NCBI RefSeq assembly: GCF_029690045.1 | Contig: NZ_CP121464.1 | Span: forward strand, 4,588,001 to 4,652,000 | Direction: 5' to 3' | Source: Janthinobacterium rivuli | GTDB lineage: Bacteria; Pseudomonadota; Gammaproteobacteria; Burkholderiales; Burkholderiaceae_D | Length of the DNA: 64,000 nucleotides | In this document: positions 51,477-61,490 of the stretch, one piece after another | Layout of the letters: each line of letters begins with the position of its first letter | Position numbering within the stretch: position 1 is the first letter of the stretch | Position numbers and translations under genes: made by a program | Notes under the pieces: model-generated | What the model was told of the DNA's origin: nothing | The model's database searches: none | What the model saw: only the letters and a program-made list of their open reading frames with translations

Positions 51477-54251
51477 TCATTGAACCCCGCGGCCATCGGC
51501 GGTGTCGTCGAACGCGCGCAAGCCGCGGTTCGACAGCTTCTGTTCGCCGTCCGGCGCCGCGTTCGGGTCGAAGCGTGCGCTCGCTTGCAATGAAAACTCT
51601 TCGCCATTGCCAAGGACGACACGGTAGCGCGGCGTGCCGTCCTGGTGCGCGATCAGGATGCGGCCGAATTCGTCGGTCAGGCCTTGCTCGACTTCGGCCT
51701 CCCCGTTGTACAGCGTGTACGGCACATGCGCGTACTGACCGCCATCCGCATGGGCCTGTATCGTATGCTGCAATTGCCCCGCTACCGGCGCGATGGGCGG
51801 TTCCAGCTCCGGTTGCGGCCGGTTCTTGGGCGCCAGCGTTTCCAGGTTTCCATGGAACAGCGTCGGCGACGCGGTAAAAAACTGCACCTTGTCGCTAATT
51901 TCAAGCATGCAATCGGCGCCATGCAGGCGCACGCCTTTGCGGCCGCGAATATTCACCCAGTCGGCCTGGCTGATCAACTCCAGCACCTTGTTGGCGACGA
52001 TATCGACCGCATCGGTTTGCGCCGCGATCTGTACCGGGCCAGCTGCGGCGATCAGTTTCATTCCCGCCTTGTGGACGAACAGGCGCAGCGCTGCGCCGAT
52101 GCTGGCGAACAGACCGCCGCCGGCCGCCAGCGACAGGTCGCACCCGGCCGTCAGCGCGGTGTGCCCGGCGCTGGCGATGTGCGTCGATTGCGCGGTCGTC
52201 GTTTCGATACCGGCCGGACTGGCCAGTACCAGATGCGGCTTTGATAATTCAGGAAATGCGCTTTCGCCACTGCCGCCACCGCCCTTGATCCCGGCATTCT
52301 GGGCTTTCAGCACATCGGCGGCGGCGCCCTGCTGGGCGGCGCTTTCTTGCGCGCCGTAATGCTGCGCCAGGGCGGCAAGCGCCTTGTGCCGCTCAGCAGC
52401 CTCGGCCAACCGGCGCAAGGTTTCATCCATGCTCTTGATATGCGAAGCGGCGCCAGGGCGTGCTTCGGTGGTCAGCAACATGCCGCGGCCGGCGCGCGCC
52501 ACACCCCAGGCGTCTGACGCCAGTTCCCAGCCCTCGCCACGCGCATCCTTGCGCCCGCTGGCGTCTTCGATGCGGCTGATGCAGCCGAGCGACAATTGGC
52601 TGTGCTGATGATCGCTTTTCAGTTGCGCCTGGATGCGCTGGTGCGTGTCATCGAGCACCAGCTGGTTGCCGCGCACGCCGTAGCCGCCGCCAGGCATCAG
52701 CTCGGCGCTGCGCCAGCCGCCCAGTACGCATTGCCCCGGCAAATTCCACGGCGGCGCATGGTTGCCGTTGTACACCGCGCCGACAATGACGGGACGGTCG
52801 ATATTGCCGTCGAGAAACTGGATCAACACTTCCTGGCCAATGCGCGGCAACGCGATCTGGCCGAACGCCTGGCCCGCCCATGGCGTCATGACCCTGATCC
52901 ATGGCGAACTGCCCGCGTCGAACTTGCCCAGCCGGTCCCAGTGGAATTGCACCTTCACCCGGCCCAGCGCGTCGGTATGGATGGTTTCGCCTGCCGGCCC
53001 GGTGACGATCGCCGTCTGCACGCCGGGCAAGGCACAAGGCGTGCTGTTGAAGTGCCGACCCGGATACCAGCGGATGCTCTTGCGGATGCAGCTAAAACGG
53101 TTTTCATACCGCGACTTCGCGCCCGTCCCAGTCTGGTAATTGTTGCTGGCGATATGATCGACCGACAGGATCAGGTATTCGCGCGAGCGGACGTCCGGGC
53201 GCGCCGCTTCCCCTCTGGCGGCCATGGCTTGCTCGCCGCTGAAGTGTCCGCCCAGCGTGAAACTGCGCCCGGCCTGGGCGCAGCGGTGATTGCCGCCAGC
53301 CTCGAAGTATTGCGCCTGGCAGTTATGCTCCTCCAGGCGGCGTTGCGCCAGTGCTTCGCCGCCGCCCATGTCGGCATAGCCATAGCCGGTGTTTTGATAC
53401 AGTTCATGGGCAACCACGTCGCCCTGCTGGTGCAGCGCATGGCCGCTGGCGCGGCTGGCATACGGCTGCTTGTAGTTGAAGCTGGCCAGCGTGAGCGAGC
53501 CTGAAGCGATCTTCCGTATTGCCTGCCAATCGCGTATGCCGTCGCCCTCCAGCGAGCCTGCGCCGCTGCGAAACACCATCTCGTCGGAGACACTGGCATC
53601 GCGGTCGCCTGGATCGATGCTGTCGCTGAGCCAGGTATTGTCGCCCAGACACAGCGTATGACCGTCGGCGCGATGTTCATACCAGTAATGAAGTCCCTGG
53701 TCTTCCCAGCGCCGGTGCAGATGGTTGTAATCGGTTTCATTATGCTGGTTGGCGCAGCTTAATATCGCTTTTTCCTCATGCAGCCGGTTTTGCCAGTCGC
53801 GCTGCACATAATGATCGAAGGTCGTTTCGCTGATGTCGATGACCGTGCGTTCGTGGAACGAGACGTTGTCCATGCGCAGCCTGGACAACGCCAGCCAGGG
53901 TTGCAGCACCATCTGGTAGAACGCGAAACCGCCATCGCTGCGCAACAAGCGAAACTCGCCGACATAACCATTAAAATGGCGCAAGCTGCCGTCATCGCGC
54001 ACCATCGAAATCGTGACCATGCGTCCCATCATCGCTGTCAGGGGAACGTGGAGATTGTCGGACAGCAGTTCGACGTCGAAGCGAAAGTCGCGTGACATTT
54101 CCTCGTGTGCGCGCAAACTGTTGACCAGCAACGCGGTATCGGGCGGACCATCGCCGCGCGGAAAATCCATGCGCAGCAAGCGGCTGTCCTGGTCTCGCCA
54201 GTTCGCTCCGAAAAGGCGCGCCAGATCGGCTGCCAGCTCGCCATCATCCAT
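51477..54251 (-). CDS. vgrG: Type VI secretion spike protein VgrG
   Basis: 924 residues from the ATG at 54251 after AAGGAGG. The gp27-like part (about 30-400) has FRFDVELLSDNLHVPLTAMM, DYNHLHRRWEDQGLHYWYEH and CQAQYFEAGGNHRCAQAGRSF. The gp5 OB-fold follows (VTGPAGETIHTDALGRVKVQ, WIRVMTPWAGQAFGQIALPR, GQEVLIQFLDGNIDRPVIVG). Then come a DUF2345 beta-helix (about 640-800) and a C-terminal YTLYNGEAEVEQGLTDEFGR extension used for cargo binding. It delivers the neighbouring Tle5. No other type VI structural genes are in the window. Confidence 0.95.
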   Translation of the reverse strand: MDDGELAADLARLFGANWRDQDSRLLRMDFPRGDGPPDTALLVNSLRAHEEMSRDFRFDVELLSDNLHVPLTAMMGRMVTISMVRDDGSLRHFNGYVGEFRLLRSDGGFAFYQMVLQPWLALSRLRMDNVSFHERTVIDISETTFDHYVQRDWQNRLHEEKAILSCANQHNETDYNHLHRRWEDQGLHYWYEHRADGHTLCLGDNTWLSDSIDPGDRDASVSDEMVFRSGAGSLEGDGIRDWQAIRKIASGSLTLASFNYKQPYASRASGHALHQQGDVVAHELYQNTGYGYADMGGGEALAQRRLEEHNCQAQYFEAGGNHRCAQAGRSFTLGGHFSGEQAMAARGEAARPDVRSREYLILSVDHIASNNYQTGTGAKSRYENRFSCIRKSIRWYPGRHFNSTPCALPGVQTAIVTGPAGETIHTDALGRVKVQFHWDRLGKFDAGSSPWIRVMTPWAGQAFGQIALPRIGQEVLIQFLDGNIDRPVIVGAVYNGNHAPPWNLPGQCVLGGWRSAELMPGGGYGVRGNQLVLDDTHQRIQAQLKSDHQHSQLSLGCISRIEDASGRKDARGEGWELASDAWGVARAGRGMLLTTEARPGAASHIKSMDETLRRLAEAAERHKALAALAQHYGAQESAAQQGAAADVLKAQNAGIKGGGGSGESAFPELSKPHLVLASPAGIETTTAQSTHIASAGHTALTAGCDLSLAAGGGLFASIGAALRLFVHKAGMKLIAAAGPVQIAAQTDAVDIVANKVLELISQADWVNIRGRKGVRLHGADCMLEISDKVQFFTASPTLFHGNLETLAPKNRPQPELEPPIAPVAGQLQHTIQAHADGGQYAHVPYTLYNGEAEVEQGLTDEFGRILIAHQDGTPRYRVVLGNGEEFSLQASARFDPNAAPDGEQKLSNRGLRAFDDTADGRGVQ

Positions 54252-54341
54252 ATCGCCTCCTTCGGATAGTTCCCCTAAGCCATGCTAACCATGGTGAACG
54301 CTGGCATCTTGATGGAACTCAAACTAGTTGCCTAAACGTAA

Positions 54342-54377
54342 AAAAGCCGCATCGGCCCTGCGGCGGATGCGGCTTTT
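54342..54377 (-). terminator. Intrinsic terminator of the S46 peptidase gene
   Basis: A perfect 12-bp stem (54342-54353 with 54366-54377). On the minus strand it is followed by a T tract, 17 bp after the peptidase stop codon. Confidence 0.88.
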
Positions 54378-54394
54378 ATCCCAGCTGGGAAAAA

Positions 54395-56542
54395 TTACTT
54401 CTTGGAAGCTTTCGGATACTTGATCGTCATTTCCTTGAGCAAGTTATCGGCGTGGTCCACTTCCTTCATCACCCACAACATGTAACGGATGTCGAGGTGG
54501 ATGGCGCGCGTGATGGCGGTGTCGAAGTACCAGTCCTTGGTGATCGATTCATACGTCGAATCGAAGTTCAGGCCGATCAGTTCGCCACGCTTGTTCATCA
54601 CGGCCGAGCCGGAATTGCCGCCCGTGGTGTCGGCGCTGGTGAGGAAGTTGACGGGAACCGTACCCAAGGCCGGGTCGCGGAACTGGCCGTAGCGTTTTTG
54701 CTTGACGGCGTCGATCAGCGCTTGCGGGGCTTCGAACGGGGCCTTGCCCGTGACTTTCTCGACGATGCCTTCCACGGTCGTGAACGGGCCTTTGCTGAGG
54801 CCGTCGCGCGGCGAGTACGGCGAGACCGTACCGTACGTCACGCGCAGGGTCGAGTTCGCGTCAGGATACACAGGCTTGCCTTGCGACTTCTTCCACGCGA
54901 TCACGGCTTGCATGTATTGCGGAATCACGCGTTCCAGATTGCCGTCGATTTCCTTGCGGCGCTCTTCCAGCGCCGCCTCGACCGGCTGCAGCTTGATGGC
55001 CAGCGCCATGAAGGCGTCGTCGGACTGGGCAACGGCGGCCTGGTCCTTTTCCAGCCAGGCCAGGCGCTTGGCCGTGTCAGCCAGCTGCGTCTGCTGGTAC
55101 AGGGCCGCCACGGCGCCTGGGGCCGGCAGCAGCGCGTCCAGGCCTTGCGGATGGCTCTTCGCCGCCAGTTGCGCGTAACGCTTCAGGCCGGCTTCAAAAC
55201 GCGCCTGGTCGACCTTGTTGACGTACGACTGTTCCAGGCGGGTCAGGCGGGCCTTGATGAAGGCCAGGTCGCGCTGCTGGAAGCCCGATTCGCGCTCGGC
55301 GTCCGCTTTCTGGCGCTCCAGCGACAAACGGTAGAGGGTGCGCGCGCTTTTCAGCAAGTCGCTGTTGGTGGCCACGCTCCAGGCGAACTCTTCTTCGCTC
55401 AGGGCCATGTCGCTGGCGATGGCCGCGTCCAGTTCCGCCAGCAGGGTAGTCGACACGTTCGGCTGTTTCGCGTACCAGGCGCGGAACTCGGCATCCTGCA
55501 CGTCCTTGATGGCGGCGATGTCCTTGCGGGCGAAACCGTCGAGCAAGCCCTGGGTTTTCTTCAGCACGTTGTTGATGCTTTTTACCACGCTCGCATAGCG
55601 CACGGCAGCGACCGCGTCGCCATTCGTGGCGTCGGCCATCACGGCCAGGTCGGCTTGCAGTTCGGACACTTTCAACGGGAAGGCCGTATCGCGCGCAAAA
55701 CGGATTTCCGCCGGCAGCTTATAGCGGCTGGTGCGGCCGGGATAACCCGCCAGCAAGATGCCGTCACCGGCTTTCAAGCCTTCGGCCGAGACCACCAGGA
55801 AATCCTTCGATTTGTACGGTACGTTGTCGGGCGACGGGTCGGCCGGACGGCCATCCTTGCCCACGTAGGCGCGCAGGAACGAGTAATCGCCCGTATGGCG
55901 CGGCCATTCGTAGTTGTCGATGTCGCCGCCGAAGTTGCCGATCTTGTCCGATGGCGCGTAGACCAGGCGCACGTCGCGTATCATCATCTGGCGGATGCGG
56001 TAGTACTCGAGGCCGCGGTGGAAGGCGGGCACGGAGCAGCGGTACATCTTGTCCGTTTCGCATTCGGCGATCAGGTCCTTGACGCGCTTTTCCACGGCTT
56101 CGTGGCGCGCGCGGCCGCTCATGTCGGCCGTCAAGCCTTTCAGCACGCGGTCGCTGACGTTTTCCACCTTGTCCGTCACATACACGAGGCTGTTCGGACC
56201 GCCCGGCAGCTCTGCGGCGCGCGTCTTGGCCAGGAAGCCGTTGGTGATGTAATTGTGTTCCGGCGTGGAATTGCGCTGCACGGCGCCATACGCGCAGTGG
56301 TGGTTCGTCACCACCAGGCCGGCGTCGGAAACGAAAGCGGCCGAGCAGCCGCCCAGCGACACGATGGCGCTCATCGGGTGTTTGCTCAGGTCGGCCAGTT
56401 TTTCCGCAGGAATTTCAATGCCGACCCGTTTCAGTTCGGCTTTCAGCTGTGGCAGCTGGTGTGGTTGCCACTGCCCTTCGTCGGCGTGTGCGCCGGCGAA
56501 CGCGCCCATCAAGGCGACTGGTAATACGATTGTCTTGAACAA
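54395..56542 (-). CDS. S46 family dipeptidyl-peptidase
   Basis: About 715 residues. A TTG at 56542 is preferred because GGAGGAG lies six bases upstream; an ATG at 56557 would put that site inside the gene. The product then begins with a normal signal peptide FKTIVLPVALMGAFAGAHA. The S46 catalytic triad is visible: His in VVTNHHCAYGAVQ, Asp in GGDIDNYEWPRHTGDYS and Ser in GGNSGSAVMNKRGELIGLNF. The residue after NFD that separates DPP7 (Gly) from DPP11 (Arg) is Ser here, so specificity is unclear. It is periplasmic and releases dipeptides from peptide N-termini. Confidence 0.92.
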   Translation of the reverse strand: MFKTIVLPVALMGAFAGAHADEGQWQPHQLPQLKAELKRVGIEIPAEKLADLSKHPMSAIVSLGGCSAAFVSDAGLVVTNHHCAYGAVQRNSTPEHNYITNGFLAKTRAAELPGGPNSLVYVTDKVENVSDRVLKGLTADMSGRARHEAVEKRVKDLIAECETDKMYRCSVPAFHRGLEYYRIRQMMIRDVRLVYAPSDKIGNFGGDIDNYEWPRHTGDYSFLRAYVGKDGRPADPSPDNVPYKSKDFLVVSAEGLKAGDGILLAGYPGRTSRYKLPAEIRFARDTAFPLKVSELQADLAVMADATNGDAVAAVRYASVVKSINNVLKKTQGLLDGFARKDIAAIKDVQDAEFRAWYAKQPNVSTTLLAELDAAIASDMALSEEEFAWSVATNSDLLKSARTLYRLSLERQKADAERESGFQQRDLAFIKARLTRLEQSYVNKVDQARFEAGLKRYAQLAAKSHPQGLDALLPAPGAVAALYQQTQLADTAKRLAWLEKDQAAVAQSDDAFMALAIKLQPVEAALEERRKEIDGNLERVIPQYMQAVIAWKKSQGKPVYPDANSTLRVTYGTVSPYSPRDGLSKGPFTTVEGIVEKVTGKAPFEAPQALIDAVKQKRYGQFRDPALGTVPVNFLTSADTTGGNSGSAVMNKRGELIGLNFDSTYESITKDWYFDTAITRAIHLDIRYMLWVMKEVDHADNLLKEMTIKYPKASKK

Positions 56543-56629
56543 GATTTGCTCCTCCATAAAAAGCAGGCGAAAGTATAGCCTGTCCAGGCGGCATGAGCCG
56601 GCAAAAATTATCCCGATGCAATTTCTGTA

Positions 56630-58753
56630 TCAGCCGGCCGGCCGCCCCGTGCCCTGCAGGGGGATCTGCAGGGACAGCCGGCAACCGGCGCCCGAGGCCG
56701 GCACGCCCACCTCGAACTGGCCGCCCAGCGCCGTCACCCGCTCGGCGATGCCGATCAGGCCAAAGCACTGTTTTTTACGCTGCTGCTGCGGCGTGATGCC
56801 GATGCCGTTGTCGCTGATGGCCACGTACACGGCGCAGGCATCCGAACTGAGCTCGATCTCGACCTGGCTGGCCTGGGCATGGCGCATGACGTTGCTGAGC
56901 GCTTCTTGCACGATGCGGAACAGCACGATCTCGACCTGGCTGCCGATGGCGGAAAACAGCGCCTCGTCGCGTATCAGCAGCTGGCAAGCGACGCCGCTGC
57001 GCTTGCGGAAGTCGCCCACCTGCCACTCGATGGCGGCCTGCAAGCCCAGGTCCAGCGCCATCGGGCGCAGTTCGTTCATGATGCCGCGCACGCTCTTGAT
57101 GGTGGTGTCGACATTGCTGAGGACAGCGCCGACCCGGCGGTGCAGGCGCGGATGGGAACCTTCCGTGCGGGCGCTGAGCATGGAAATATCGATGCGCAGC
57201 GCCAGCAGGTTTTGCCCCAGTTCATCGTGGATATCGCGCGAGATGCGCTTGCGCTCGTCTTCCTTGGCCGTTTCCAGGTGCAGCGCCAGCTGGCGCAGCT
57301 GCGCATGCGACTGGCGCAGGGCGCCGTCCATCAGCTTGCGTTCGGTAATGTCCGTGTGCGCCACCACCACGCGCAGCGGCCCTTCGCCAAGAAAACGGCT
57401 GACCCTGGCCTGCGACCAGCGGGGGCCTGAGCGCGTGGCAAACTCATACTCGAGCGCAAACGCGTCCGCATTGCCGGCAATCACGGCGCGGATGCCGGCG
57501 GCCAGCTCGCGCCCGGCACTGCGCTGCCAGCGCGGATCCGTCTCGCAAAATTCCAGGTATTGCAGCGGCTGCGGCGTTTGCCCGACGAAGGCCAGGCAAG
57601 CCTGGTTGGCATGCACGACGCGCCCCGCCCGGTCCAGCACCAGCACCCGGTCCGTCAGGGAATCGATGGTGGCGTGAAAGAAGCGCTCTGCGTCGCGCAA
57701 GGCTTCCTGCGCCCGCTCGCGCTGGTGCACTTCCAGCTGCAGGTGCTGGTTGGCGCGCAGCAATTCGGCCGTGCGGTCGACCACCCGCTGGTCCAGCTCG
57801 CGATGCAGCTCGCGCAAGTCCGCCTCGGCCAGCTTGCGCTCGGTGATGTCGGAAAACACGCCGACAAAATGGCTGATCGCCCCATCCGGGCTGCGCATGG
57901 GCGTGATCGACAGCGATTCGACGAAGCGCTCGCCATTCTTGCGCCGGTTCACCAGTTCGCCATACCAACTGCCATCCTGGTGCAGGCTGCGCCACATGGC
58001 CTCATAAAAATGCGGCAAATGCGTGCCGCCGCCGAGGAAGGACGGATCGCGCCCGATGGCTTCCTCCGCCTGGTAGCCGGTGATGGTGGTGAAAGCGGGG
58101 TTGACGGAAATGATGCGGTTGGCGCTGTCCGTCACGAGCACGCCTTCGCGGATGCTGTCGAGTATCACAAACGCGCGCCGCAAGGCCGATTCGCGCACGT
58201 GCTCGTCGCCCAGGTCCGTCACCAGCATGCGCGCCGTGGCGCTGTCCGCATCGTAATTGGCTTCGATGCGCACCATGCCGCGCATGCCGCCCGCTTCGCC
58301 TTCGAACAGCGGCGCTTCGAGCACCTGGCGCGCGCCACCCGTGAAAACGGCGTCGAGGAAGAGCCGGAAGCCGCCCTGCGCCTGGGGCGCGACGAATTGC
58401 TCGAAACGCCGCCCCAGCAGCCGGTTCTTGTCACGTTGCAACAAGCCGCAGGCCGCCACGTTGACACGCGTGATGACGCCTTCGCGCGCCAGCGAAAAAT
58501 AGCTGACGGGCGCCTGCTCATACAGCTGCGCATAACGGTCGCGGCTGCTTTCATATTCATTTTTCAGCTGCTCCAGTTCGGCCAGGGCCGCGCTCTGCAT
58601 TTCCAGCTCGATCTGGCTGACCTGCAACTCATGCAACTGGCGCATCACCTCTTCATTCGACTGCGGCAAGGGCTGGCGCTGCTGCGCCGCCAATTGCTCG
58701 GCCTGCTCTCGCAATCTGGCCGGCACGTTCTCCTCGTCGAATGGTTCGTTCAT
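56630..58753 (-). CDS. PAS-containing NarL-class sensor histidine kinase
   Basis: 707 residues and no membrane helix. A coiled coil (about 10-75) leads into three PAS domains (about 75-190, 195-315, 360-480; ITGYQAEEAIGRDPSFLGGG and HFVGVFSDITERK are typical). Next come the HisKA_3 helix EDERKRISRDIHDELGQNL, with the phosphorylated His, and an HATPase_c domain (VQEALSNVMRHAQAS, ISDNGIGI, GLIGIAERV). It is translationally coupled to the upstream CheB-CheR fusion gene (ATGA overlap at 58750-58753). No response regulator gene is adjacent. Confidence 0.92.
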   Translation of the reverse strand: MNEPFDEENVPARLREQAEQLAAQQRQPLPQSNEEVMRQLHELQVSQIELEMQSAALAELEQLKNEYESSRDRYAQLYEQAPVSYFSLAREGVITRVNVAACGLLQRDKNRLLGRRFEQFVAPQAQGGFRLFLDAVFTGGARQVLEAPLFEGEAGGMRGMVRIEANYDADSATARMLVTDLGDEHVRESALRRAFVILDSIREGVLVTDSANRIISVNPAFTTITGYQAEEAIGRDPSFLGGGTHLPHFYEAMWRSLHQDGSWYGELVNRRKNGERFVESLSITPMRSPDGAISHFVGVFSDITERKLAEADLRELHRELDQRVVDRTAELLRANQHLQLEVHQRERAQEALRDAERFFHATIDSLTDRVLVLDRAGRVVHANQACLAFVGQTPQPLQYLEFCETDPRWQRSAGRELAAGIRAVIAGNADAFALEYEFATRSGPRWSQARVSRFLGEGPLRVVVAHTDITERKLMDGALRQSHAQLRQLALHLETAKEDERKRISRDIHDELGQNLLALRIDISMLSARTEGSHPRLHRRVGAVLSNVDTTIKSVRGIMNELRPMALDLGLQAAIEWQVGDFRKRSGVACQLLIRDEALFSAIGSQVEIVLFRIVQEALSNVMRHAQASQVEIELSSDACAVYVAISDNGIGITPQQQRKKQCFGLIGIAERVTALGGQFEVGVPASGAGCRLSLQIPLQGTGRPAG

Positions 58754-61434
58754 GACACGTTCTCGCCGCTATTGCCTGCCGCCGCAGCGCCGGACTGGAT
58801 CTGGCGCAACTGGGCTTCCAGTACCTTCGACTCGGTAATATTAATAAAGGTCACCACCACGCCATCGATGACATTTTCCACCGTGCGGTACGGCATGATG
58901 CGCACGTTGTACCAGCGCCCATTCTTGGTCTGCACTTGCCGCTCGCAAAACACGAGGCTGCGGATCACTTCCAGCGCGTCCGCCTCCAGGTTCGGGTAGG
59001 CGAGGTCGTTGACGATGTCGCTGAGCGGGCGGCGCAAGTCCGTCTGGATCAGCTTGTAGATTTGCGTGGCCGGCGCCGTGAAGCGGCGGATGCGCAGGTC
59101 GCTGTCGAGGAAGATGGTGGCGATATCGGTACTATTAAGCAGATTTTTCATATCGCTGTTGACCAGCGACAAATCATCGACCTTCGATTGCAGCTCGGCA
59201 TTGACGGTGTACAACTCCTCATTGAGCGACTGCATTTCTTCCTTCGACGTGGTCAGCTCTTCGTTCGCCGATTGCAACTCTTCATTGGTCGACTGCAATT
59301 CCTCGTTGGCCGATTTGAGCTCTTCGCGCGAGGTCTGCATTTCGTCGCGCACGGCCTGGATTTCATTGCGCGCCTGGATCAGCTGCTGCTCCAGTTCCAG
59401 CACCTTGGGATTCGGCGAGCGGCCCCGGCGCGGGGCAGCCGCCAGCGGCACGCTGTCAAACGTGACGAAGACCATGCCGCGCAGCGCTTCGGGCTGGCGC
59501 AACGCTTCCGCCGTCAAATCCACGCCCTGCGCCTGTCCTGCGTAATCCTTGAGCACCAGGCCTTTCAGGCGTACCAGGCTGTCGCTTTGCAGCGCCTGCT
59601 TGATCAGGCTGGCCAGCTCGTAGCGCAAGCCCTCGCGTGCCATGGCGTGGATATTCCAGTTGGCCTTGCCGGCCGCCGGTTCCAGGAAGGCGCCCGTGCG
59701 GCCATTGATATACAGGATGTCCCCATCCTGGTTCAGCAGCACGGCCGCAGGCGAATATTTCTGGAGCAATAATTGCTCGACATGGGATTGGATTTTTCCG
59801 GGCATGCTGACTTCTCTCGTGTCGCTGGGGGTAGGAGGAGTGGCCGACGACACCTTGGTGGGGAAGTACGTCAGCAGGCGCTGGCGCGCCAGGTTGTCGA
59901 GACGGCGGTACAACCGGGTCGATGTCGTCAGCGGCGAAAACAGGTCGGAAAAATGACCGGGCGTGTCGGCGCTGCCCAACAGCAAAACGCCGTCGCGGTT
60001 CAAGGCGTAATGAAACAGGGGAATCAAACGCTGCTGCAGCTTGGCATTGAGATAAATCAACAGATTGCGGCAGCACAGGATGTCGAGCTTGGTAAACGGC
60101 GGGTCCGAAATGATGTTTTGCTGGGCAAAGATGATCATGTTGCGGATCTCTTTCCGGACCAGGTAATCGTTCTTGTCCTGCAAGAAAAACCGTTCCAGAC
60201 GCTCGGCCGACACATCGCTGCTGATGCTGTGCGGAAAACGGCCCTGGCGCGCGCGGTCGATGGCGTCGGCCGACAGGTCGGTGGCAAAAATCTGCAGGCT
60301 GTATTTCGCCGGCGGGTTGCTGCCGGCCACCACTTCATGGAAGACCATGGCCAGCGAATACGCTTCCTCACCCGTGGAACAGGCAGGAATCCAGGCCTTG
60401 AACGCGCGCCCGTCCGGGTGAGCCGCCAGCATTTGCGGCAAGACCACCATCTTCAGGTATTCCCACACTTTCGGATCGCGGAAAAAATTCGTCACGCCGA
60501 TCAGCAGTTCCTTGAACAGCAAGTCGATTTCCGCGGGATTGTTACGCAGATAGGGAATGTACTCTTCCATCGACGTCATCTGGTACAGGCTCATGCGGCG
60601 TTCGATGCGGCGCAGCACCGTATTGATCTTGTAGTCCGAGAAGCTGTTGCCCGTATGTTCGGACAGCAAGGCGACAATTTCCTGCAATGCATTGCGTCCG
60701 CTCGGCTCCCTGCCCGGCAACTCCAGGAAGCTGCTGCGAAACAGGTAACTGACGATCTTTTCCGGCATCTTGTCGGGAAAATCGACGAGGTCCACGGCGT
60801 CGGCAGCGATAGCGCTTTGCGGCATCATGTCGAACTTGGCCGTATCGGGATGCTGGGCCAGGGTCAGGCCGCCCGCCTGCTTGATGGCCTGCAAGCCGCG
60901 CGTGCCGTCGCTGCCCATGCCGGACAGAATCACGCCCACGGCCAGTTCGCCCAGCTCGGCCGCCAGGCTTTCCAAGAAAGCATTGATGGGCAAGCGGTGT
61001 CCGCGCAGCTGCAGCGGTTCGCTGAGCAGGAAACGCCCCTTCGACAGGCCGAGGTCGGCATTCGACGGGATCACGTAAATATGGTTGGGCCGCAATGCGG
61101 TCTGGTGCGTGATTTCCGTGACGGGAATGCTGGTGGCCCGCTGCAGCAGTTCCGGCAACAGGGCTTTTTGCGTGGGATCAAGGTGCTGGATCACCACATA
61201 GGCGATGCCGCTTTCCGGCGGCACATGGGTCAGGAAAGCGACAATAGGGTCGAGTCCGCCGGCGGAAGCGCCGATGGCCACCACGGGAAACCCGATGGTG
61301 GGCGCTTCCGTAACAGTAGGCAGGCTGGCCAGACTGGTTTTGCTGCGTTTGCGGGTTATCATCGTCTGCAAGAAACCAGCCTCGGCAAACCTTACCATGG
61401 CCGGCAATTGATAATCTTGCATTCTAGCACTCAA
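58750..61434 (-). CDS. CheB-CheR-PAS fusion protein
   Basis: Up to 894 residues; the start is uncertain (ATG at 61434, 61422 and 61362 possible). The CheB methylesterase domain (about 45-235) has VVAIGASAGGLDPI, YVVIQHLDPTQKA and ILSGMGSDGTRGL (Ser, His, Asp). The CheR methyltransferase (about 245-515) has the SAM motif IPACSTGEEAYSLAM and ILCCRNLLIYL. A PAS-like part follows, then a long heptad coiled coil (about 680-775: ELKSANEELQSTNEELQSAN) and a final PAS domain (IATIFLDSDLRIRRFTAPAT). No receiver domain precedes CheB. It is coupled to the PAS kinase, so it is a signalling module rather than classical chemotaxis. Confidence 0.93.
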   Translation of the reverse strand: MSARMQDYQLPAMVRFAEAGFLQTMITRKRSKTSLASLPTVTEAPTIGFPVVAIGASAGGLDPIVAFLTHVPPESGIAYVVIQHLDPTQKALLPELLQRATSIPVTEITHQTALRPNHIYVIPSNADLGLSKGRFLLSEPLQLRGHRLPINAFLESLAAELGELAVGVILSGMGSDGTRGLQAIKQAGGLTLAQHPDTAKFDMMPQSAIAADAVDLVDFPDKMPEKIVSYLFRSSFLELPGREPSGRNALQEIVALLSEHTGNSFSDYKINTVLRRIERRMSLYQMTSMEEYIPYLRNNPAEIDLLFKELLIGVTNFFRDPKVWEYLKMVVLPQMLAAHPDGRAFKAWIPACSTGEEAYSLAMVFHEVVAGSNPPAKYSLQIFATDLSADAIDRARQGRFPHSISSDVSAERLERFFLQDKNDYLVRKEIRNMIIFAQQNIISDPPFTKLDILCCRNLLIYLNAKLQQRLIPLFHYALNRDGVLLLGSADTPGHFSDLFSPLTTSTRLYRRLDNLARQRLLTYFPTKVSSATPPTPSDTREVSMPGKIQSHVEQLLLQKYSPAAVLLNQDGDILYINGRTGAFLEPAAGKANWNIHAMAREGLRYELASLIKQALQSDSLVRLKGLVLKDYAGQAQGVDLTAEALRQPEALRGMVFVTFDSVPLAAAPRRGRSPNPKVLELEQQLIQARNEIQAVRDEMQTSREELKSANEELQSTNEELQSANEELTTSKEEMQSLNEELYTVNAELQSKVDDLSLVNSDMKNLLNSTDIATIFLDSDLRIRRFTAPATQIYKLIQTDLRRPLSDIVNDLAYPNLEADALEVIRSLVFCERQVQTKNGRWYNVRIMPYRTVENVIDGVVVTFINITESKVLEAQLRQIQSGAAAAGNSGENVS

Positions 61435-61490
61435 GCAGCGCGTAAAAACGCGAATTTGGCGCCGGGGTTTCCCTGCGCCTGCCGACTCCC

